Shown: positions 5,451 through 9,167 of the stretch, one piece after another
Numbering within the stretch: position 1 is the stretch's first letter
Layout: each line of letters starts with the position of its first letter
NCBI GenBank assembly: GCA_030635045.1
Contig: DAOVZP010000041.1
Location: 1-9,167, forward strand
Length of the DNA stretch: 9,167 nt
Direction of reading: 5' to 3'
DNA from: Bacteroidota bacterium
GTDB taxonomy: Bacteria > Bacteroidota > Bacteroidia > Bacteroidales > B18-G4
The notes under the pieces: generated by a model
Seen by the model: only the letters and a program-made list of their open reading frames with translations
Databases searched by the model: none
Told to the model about the DNA's origin: nothing
Translations under genes and position numbers: made by a program

Positions 5451-6533
5451 TTATCCGCGGTAGCGGAGCCACGCATGACAGGCACCTTCATTAGAAACCA
5501 TACAGGCCCCCACAGGGTCATTAGGTGTGCACGCTTTCCCGAATAATTTGCAATCTGCAGGCGATTTCAGCCCCTTTAATATTTCTCCGCAAATACAGCC
5601 TGAGTCTTCCCTGGTCTTTTCTACTTCAACGGGGATGGCCCTTTCTGCATCCATGTGACCGAAAGCCTCTCTTAGCTTCAGTCCGCTGTCTTTCAAAACG
5701 CCCAATCCGCGCCACCAGTCGTCATCTGCTTCAAAGACTTCCCCGACCAGCTTTTGGGCTTTAATATTCCCTTCTTCTTTGACGGCTCGTTTATATTGGA
5801 TCTCTACTTTGGCCTTATTGCTTTCCTTCTGCTTTGTGAGCATGAGTATCGCCTGCATCAGGTCGACCGGCTCAAAGCCTGAGATCACGCATCCCAAATT
5901 ATATTTAGAAGGAATATCATTATAAATGGATGTTCCTGTGATGGTACTTACATGTCCGGGAGCTATATAGCCATCGATCTTCACGCCCTCATCGATCAAT
6001 GCGGTCATGGCCGGGGGCATTACCTTATGTGAACTGTGCAGGTAGAAGTTTTCAAGCCCCATATTGATAGCGTTTACCATGCCGGCAGCGCTTGAAGGGG
6101 TTGTGGTTTCGAAGCCTATCCCCAGGAATATGACTTTCTTATCCGGGTTTTCTTTTGCAATCTCCAGGGCATCGAGTATACAATAAACTATTTTAATGTC
6201 GTGGCCTTTGCCACGCTCAGCATCAAGTGAAGATGATGAGCCGGGTACACGGATCAGGTCTCCATAGGTGGTGATGATGGTATCATCAAGCCTTGCAAAA
6301 GCAATGGCAGTATCGATGAACCTCCTGTCGGTAACACAGACAGGGCACCCCGGGCCTGATAACAGCTGAATGGTGTCGGGCAGGAGGGAAGGGATACCGA
6401 ATTTCTGTATGGCCATAGTATGGCCCCCGCACACTTCCATAAACCTCAAAGGACGGGTAGAGATACGTTTTATCTCATCTGCTATCTTCAGCACCAGATT
6501 CTTATCGCGGTATTCGTCTATGTATTTTATCAT
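5451..6533 (-). CDS. hypD: Hydrogenase maturation iron-sulfur protein HypD
   Basis: HypD with HypC forms the scaffold on which Fe(CN)2CO is built; its [4Fe-4S] cluster and thiols drive the redox steps. The 360-residue product is of normal length. Family motifs appear in order: CGGHT (C35-H38), SGPGCPVC (59-66, with the catalytic C63 and C66), GFETTTP (140-146) and APGHVS (191-196). The C-terminal cysteines C313, C315, C328, C335, C344 and C352 include the cluster ligands. The ATG at 6533 gives the usual short lead-in before the first motif. It is the third gene of hypFCDE, 200 bp after hypC; that long gap is filled with heptamer and nonamer repeats and holds no gene. No Shine-Dalgarno is visible. 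Confidence 0.98.
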   Translation of the reverse strand: MIKYIDEYRDKNLVLKIADEIKRISTRPLRFMEVCGGHTMAIQKFGIPSLLPDTIQLLSGPGCPVCVTDRRFIDTAIAFARLDDTIITTYGDLIRVPGSSSSLDAERGKGHDIKIVYCILDALEIAKENPDKKVIFLGIGFETTTPSSAAGMVNAINMGLENFYLHSSHKVMPPAMTALIDEGVKIDGYIAPGHVSTITGTSIYNDIPSKYNLGCVISGFEPVDLMQAILMLTKQKESNKAKVEIQYKRAVKEEGNIKAQKLVGEVFEADDDWWRGLGVLKDSGLKLREAFGHMDAERAIPVEVEKTREDSGCICGEILKGLKSPADCKLFGKACTPNDPVGACMVSNEGACHAWLRYRG

Positions 6534-6544
6534 ATAAAGTGCCT

Positions 6545-6620
6545 GAAGTACTTAGAGTACTTGGAGTACTTGAAATACTTGAAGTACTTGAAATACTTGG
6601 AGTACTTGGAGTACTTGGAG
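6545..6620. repeat. Nonamer array in the hypC-hypD spacer
   Basis: Eight full 9-bp units and a 4-bp remnant, plus-strand consensus GRAGTACTT (variants GAAATACTT, AGAGTACTT). Most units contain the palindrome AGTACT. The array begins 11 nt upstream of the hypD start codon. Its 9-bp period gives open frames reading YLE/YLK or STP repeats, which are not taken as coding. Confidence 0.92.
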
Positions 6621-6655
6621 TTATGGTTAATAATTCACTTCTGTTTTCAAATTCT

Positions 6656-6735
6656 GACTTTAATTCGGATATCGGATATCTGATTTCTGACTTCAATTCT
6701 GCTTTCAGATTTCTGCTTTCAGATTTCTGATTTCT
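6656..6735. repeat. Heptamer array in the hypC-hypD spacer, overlapping the hypC stop
   Basis: On the plus strand most of this stretch divides into 7-bp units: GACTTTA, (ATTCG), GATATCG, GATATCT, GATTTCT, GACTTCA, (ATTCT), then GCTTTCA, GATTTCT, GCTTTCA, GATTTCT, GATTTCT. Two 5-bp units interrupt it, each after a GACTTYA unit. Units 6701-6714 and 6715-6728 are an exact 14-bp duplication. The last unit overlaps the hypC stop codon (6734-6736). Confidence 0.75.
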
Positions 6736-6997
6736 AAACAATCCTCTCCCCACCCTCCTTCTCCTCCTCATCCATCTGCTTATTCAGATCTTCAAATTCT
6801 TCAAAGATCCGAAGTGTTTCGGCTGCATCTTCTTCACTGATCTTAGAGATGGCAAAGCCGGTATGAAGCAGGATATAATCTCCAACCTGAACGTCGTCAA
6901 GCAGTTGCAGGCTGGCCTTGTAGGTTACGCTGCCAACGCTGACCATTGCCATGTCGCCATCAATCGAATCTATTTTAGCAGGTATGCTTAAACACAT
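6734..6997 (-). CDS. hypC: Hydrogenase assembly chaperone HypC
   Basis: HypC binds HypD and carries the iron-ligand unit to the hydrogenase large subunit, for which it is also a chaperone. The 87-residue protein begins MCLSIPAKI; Cys2 is the essential ligand once Met1 is removed. VGDYILLHTGFAISKI (38-53), with the conserved His45, forms the OB-fold core, followed by the typical helix EEDAAETLRIFEEF. The tail after residue 70 is acidic and variable, as usual. It follows hypF by 111 bp of repeats and precedes hypD, its partner. The ATG at 6997 is fixed by the MCLSIP motif; no Shine-Dalgarno is present. The related HybG/HupF type cannot be excluded, but the setting favours HypC. Confidence 0.96.
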   Translation of the reverse strand: MCLSIPAKIDSIDGDMAMVSVGSVTYKASLQLLDDVQVGDYILLHTGFAISKISEEDAAETLRIFEEFEDLNKQMDEEEKEGGERIV

Positions 6998-7003
6998 ATG
7001 ATA

Positions 7004-7038
7004 TACAATTTACAATTTACAATATACAATATTCAATT
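7004..7038. repeat. Heptamer array in the hypF-hypC spacer
   Basis: Five consecutive 7-bp units on the plus strand: TACAATT twice, TACAATA twice, TTCAATT. The array ends 6 nt before the hypC start codon. Confidence 0.85.
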
Positions 7039-7047
7039 TCCTTCCCC

Positions 7048-7089
7048 ATTCTTATTCTTGTTCTCATTCTTATTCTTATTCTTATTCCT
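7048..7089. repeat. Hexamer (ATTCTT) array in the hypF-hypC spacer
   Basis: Seven 6-bp units on the plus strand, mainly ATTCTT, with GTTCTC third and ATTCCT last. Positions 7066-7094 are identical to 3377-3405 in the hypA-hypB spacer. As there, the array lies between the upstream gene's stop and a heptamer array. Confidence 0.9.
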
Positions 7090-7108
7090 TGTTCCTCTGT
7101 TCTCTATT

Positions 7109-9167
7109 CTACTGTTCTCTTCGTCTTGCTGCCGCAATAACAATCTGCCCCAGTGCTATTCCTCCATCATTTGCAGGGATGTTTTGTGGCGTGTAGACAC
7201 TGAAACCCCGTTCTGAAAATCCATCTTCTGCCTTCTCAAGGATATACTTGTTCTGAAAGCTTCCGCCTGAGAGCACTACCTTCCTGACACCGGTTTCAGC
7301 AGCTATCTTTTCTGCAGCCGCAAAAATAATACTAATCACCGAATTATGGAACTTTGCGGCGATCTTCGGGACCGGGATGCCCTGCCCCAGGTCATCACAA
7401 ATACCACGTATGATTCCGCCGGTGTCAATAGTATCAGCTATAGTGAAGGGGTATGTTCCCTGTTCATCATTGTCGATGGCTCCTTCGAGCCGCATCGGGG
7501 CCTCTGCATGGAAGCCGGAATAGCTGCATAAGCCGCAAAGTGCAGTCACTGCATCAAACAGCCTTCCGGCACTGGAAGTTAAGGGGGTGTTGATCCCCAG
7601 CTTTAATGCCTGGCGGACAACAGATACAGATTCTTTCGGTATCTCCCTCAGGAAAGGAAGATCCAATTTCTCGTAATCATCACCAAATGTTTTGATCAGG
7701 TAAGACAATGCCATCCTCCAGGGCTCTTTTGTTGCCATATCGCCCCCCGGCATGGCGACGTAGTCAAAATAGGTTTTTCTCTCAAAATCAGAAAGGTCGC
7801 AAAGCAGGAACTCCCCGCCCCAAACATTATGGTCGGTACCAAGTCCTACGCCGTCGAAGCTTATGCCGATGACGGGCTCATCCAGGCCATGCTCTGCCAT
7901 GCAGGAAACAATGTGAGCATGATGGTGCTGCACTGCGACTGTTTTAATTCCTGTCTCCAGGGCGTAGCGGCTCGATAAATAGTCGGGATGCATATCATGG
8001 ACCAAAAGGTCTGGTTCCATCCTGAATAATTTTTTAAATCTGTCTGCTGATTCCGTATAGAATTCAAGTGTTTCTGCATTTTTCAGGTCCCCGATGTGCT
8101 GGCTCATGATGGCCTGGTTTCCTTTGCCGATACAGAAGCAGTTAACCAGCTCGGCTCCACAGGCAAAGATCCCGTCCACATTAAGTTTTAGTTCTACAGG
8201 CCTGGGTACCCATGAGCGGGACCTGCGGATCAGCCTGGGTTTGTCATTTATCACCCTCAGGACGGAGTCATCGGTACGGTTGTAAATATCCCGGTTGTTT
8301 ATCAGCACAGCATCTGAGATAGGCCCTAATTTATTTACTGCCTCCTGGTTGTCAATGATAATGGGTTCATCGGAAATATTTCCGCTGGTGAGAACGATCA
8401 CATCCTGTTTCAGGTGATCGAACAGCAGGTGGTGGAAGGGGAGATATGGAAGCATCCCGCCAATGGTTCCAAAACCGACACTGACACCTGCAGCAAGTTT
8501 CTTTCTTGATCTCAATAAAGTGATTGGCCTTTGCCAGCTGCACAGTATCTCCTTCTCGGCAGCAGTGATAAATGCATACTTTTCTGCGGCCTCAACATCC
8601 CTGAACATCACTGCAAAGGGTTTTCCATCCCTGTTTTTGGCCAGCCTCAGGTGCTCGACCGATTTCTCATTATGTGCATCACAGGCAAGATGGAAACCAC
8701 CCAGGCCTTTCATTGCAATGATCTTTCCGTTCTCAATGAGTTCGGCAGTCTGAGTCAGGATATCCTTAATGCCGTGTATTTCTTTGTCGTTTATTCTTAG
8801 CGTATACTCCGGCCCGCAGCGATTGCAGGCAACAGGCTGTGCATGGAAGCGGCGGTCGAGGATGTCAGAATACTCCCCGGCGCACTGTTCACACATAGGA
8901 AAGGGTTCCATGGTGGTCATTGGACGATCATAAGGCAGATCACGTATGATGATAAACCGGGGCCCGCAATTGGTACAGTTTGTAAACGGGTAGTCGATCC
9001 GGTGCGATTGGGTCTTCATATCGTCCAGGCAGTCCTGGCAGACAGCAATATCAGGACTCACATCGGTGATCTCCCCGGAAGTATCCTCACTCTTTTTAAT
9101 AAAAAATGAGTCAAAGCCTTGTTCCACCGTTTCTTCCACTTTCATGCTCGCAATATGTGATGCTGCC
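7109..9167 (-). CDS. hypF: Carbamoyltransferase HypF, N-terminus beyond window
   Basis: HypF makes carbamoyl-adenylate from carbamoyl phosphate and ATP and transfers the carbamoyl group to the HypE C-terminal cysteine. The frame is open through the right edge, so the ATG at 9145 is internal; about 685 of some 750 residues are present. Only the N-terminal acylphosphatase domain is outside. Numbering from that ATG, the zinc-finger region has C36-x-x-C39, C57-x-x-C60, C85-x-x-C88 and C107-x-x-C110. The YrdC-like domain (about 130-315) has KPFAVM and LTSGNISDEP. The Kae1-like domain has the metal site HHHAH (407-411), DGVGLGTD (431-438), LSGGSFQN (625-632) and NDGGIALGQ (659-667). The chain ends in a basic tail, AAARRREQ. 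It heads the hypFCDE run; its own promoter lies off the window. Confidence 0.98.
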   Translation of the reverse strand, partial: AASHIASMKVEETVEQGFDSFFIKKSEDTSGEITDVSPDIAVCQDCLDDMKTQSHRIDYPFTNCTNCGPRFIIIRDLPYDRPMTTMEPFPMCEQCAGEYSDILDRRFHAQPVACNRCGPEYTLRINDKEIHGIKDILTQTAELIENGKIIAMKGLGGFHLACDAHNEKSVEHLRLAKNRDGKPFAVMFRDVEAAEKYAFITAAEKEILCSWQRPITLLRSRKKLAAGVSVGFGTIGGMLPYLPFHHLLFDHLKQDVIVLTSGNISDEPIIIDNQEAVNKLGPISDAVLINNRDIYNRTDDSVLRVINDKPRLIRRSRSWVPRPVELKLNVDGIFACGAELVNCFCIGKGNQAIMSQHIGDLKNAETLEFYTESADRFKKLFRMEPDLLVHDMHPDYLSSRYALETGIKTVAVQHHHAHIVSCMAEHGLDEPVIGISFDGVGLGTDHNVWGGEFLLCDLSDFERKTYFDYVAMPGGDMATKEPWRMALSYLIKTFGDDYEKLDLPFLREIPKESVSVVRQALKLGINTPLTSSAGRLFDAVTALCGLCSYSGFHAEAPMRLEGAIDNDEQGTYPFTIADTIDTGGIIRGICDDLGQGIPVPKIAAKFHNSVISIIFAAAEKIAAETGVRKVVLSGGSFQNKYILEKAEDGFSERGFSVYTPQNIPANDGGIALGQIVIAAARRREQ

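Noticed and set aside
6545..6620. CRISPR array
   Set aside because: The units are 9 bp with no spacers between them, and no cas genes are present.
6502..6771. Minus-strand 89-codon open frame spanning the hypC-hypD spacer, with STP-rich repeats
   Set aside because: It overlaps the ends of both hypC and hypD, and its repeats are just the 9-bp and 7-bp DNA arrays translated. The composition is not protein-like.
9143..9145. ATG at 9145 as the true start of hypF
   Set aside because: The frame stays open to the window edge, and the zinc-finger region comes too early for a complete HypF; the acylphosphatase domain must lie outside.

Overview
The window looks like the chromosome of an anaerobic or facultative member of the Bacteroidota that carries a [NiFe]-hydrogenase. 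Three things suggest this: a full set of hydrogenase maturation (hyp) genes, a Bacteroidales-type Rex redox repressor, and a rex promoter that fits the Bacteroidota pattern (TTG, 20 bp, TAnnTTTG) rather than -35/-10. Almost every gene also lacks a Shine-Dalgarno sequence, which is usual in that phylum. No hydrogenase structural subunits lie in the window.

Layout from right to left, since nearly all genes are on the minus strand. First comes hypF (N-terminus off the right edge), then hypC, hypD and hypE. A single plus-strand gene follows, encoding a 134-residue protein with nine cysteines. It has its own GGAGG ribosome binding site, a candidate promoter, and a GC hairpin separating it from hypE. 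Beyond it the minus strand continues with hypA, hypB, rex and a large RND-superfamily exporter whose C-terminus runs off the left edge. The cluster is thus two units, hypFCDE and hypAB, followed by rex-RND, which has its own promoter.

Function: HypF and HypE make the cyanide ligands from carbamoyl phosphate. HypC and HypD assemble the Fe(CN)2CO unit. HypA and HypB, the latter with a 25-histidine segment, deliver nickel. Rex senses NADH/NAD+ and probably controls its own promoter: a good 7-4-7 operator lies just upstream of the -33 element and a weaker one lies over the predicted transcription start.

The most unusual feature is in the spacers. All four internal hyp junctions (F-C, C-D, D-E, A-B) hold short tandem arrays with 7-bp periodicity. 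In three of them the array stops 5 to 8 nt before the next start codon. Two junctions also share a hexamer array with a 29-nt identical block, and the C-D junction has a nonamer array. The hypB-rex, rex-RND and hypA/plus-strand-gene spacers have none. The uncharacterised cysteine-rich protein inside the hyp cluster is the other main point of interest.
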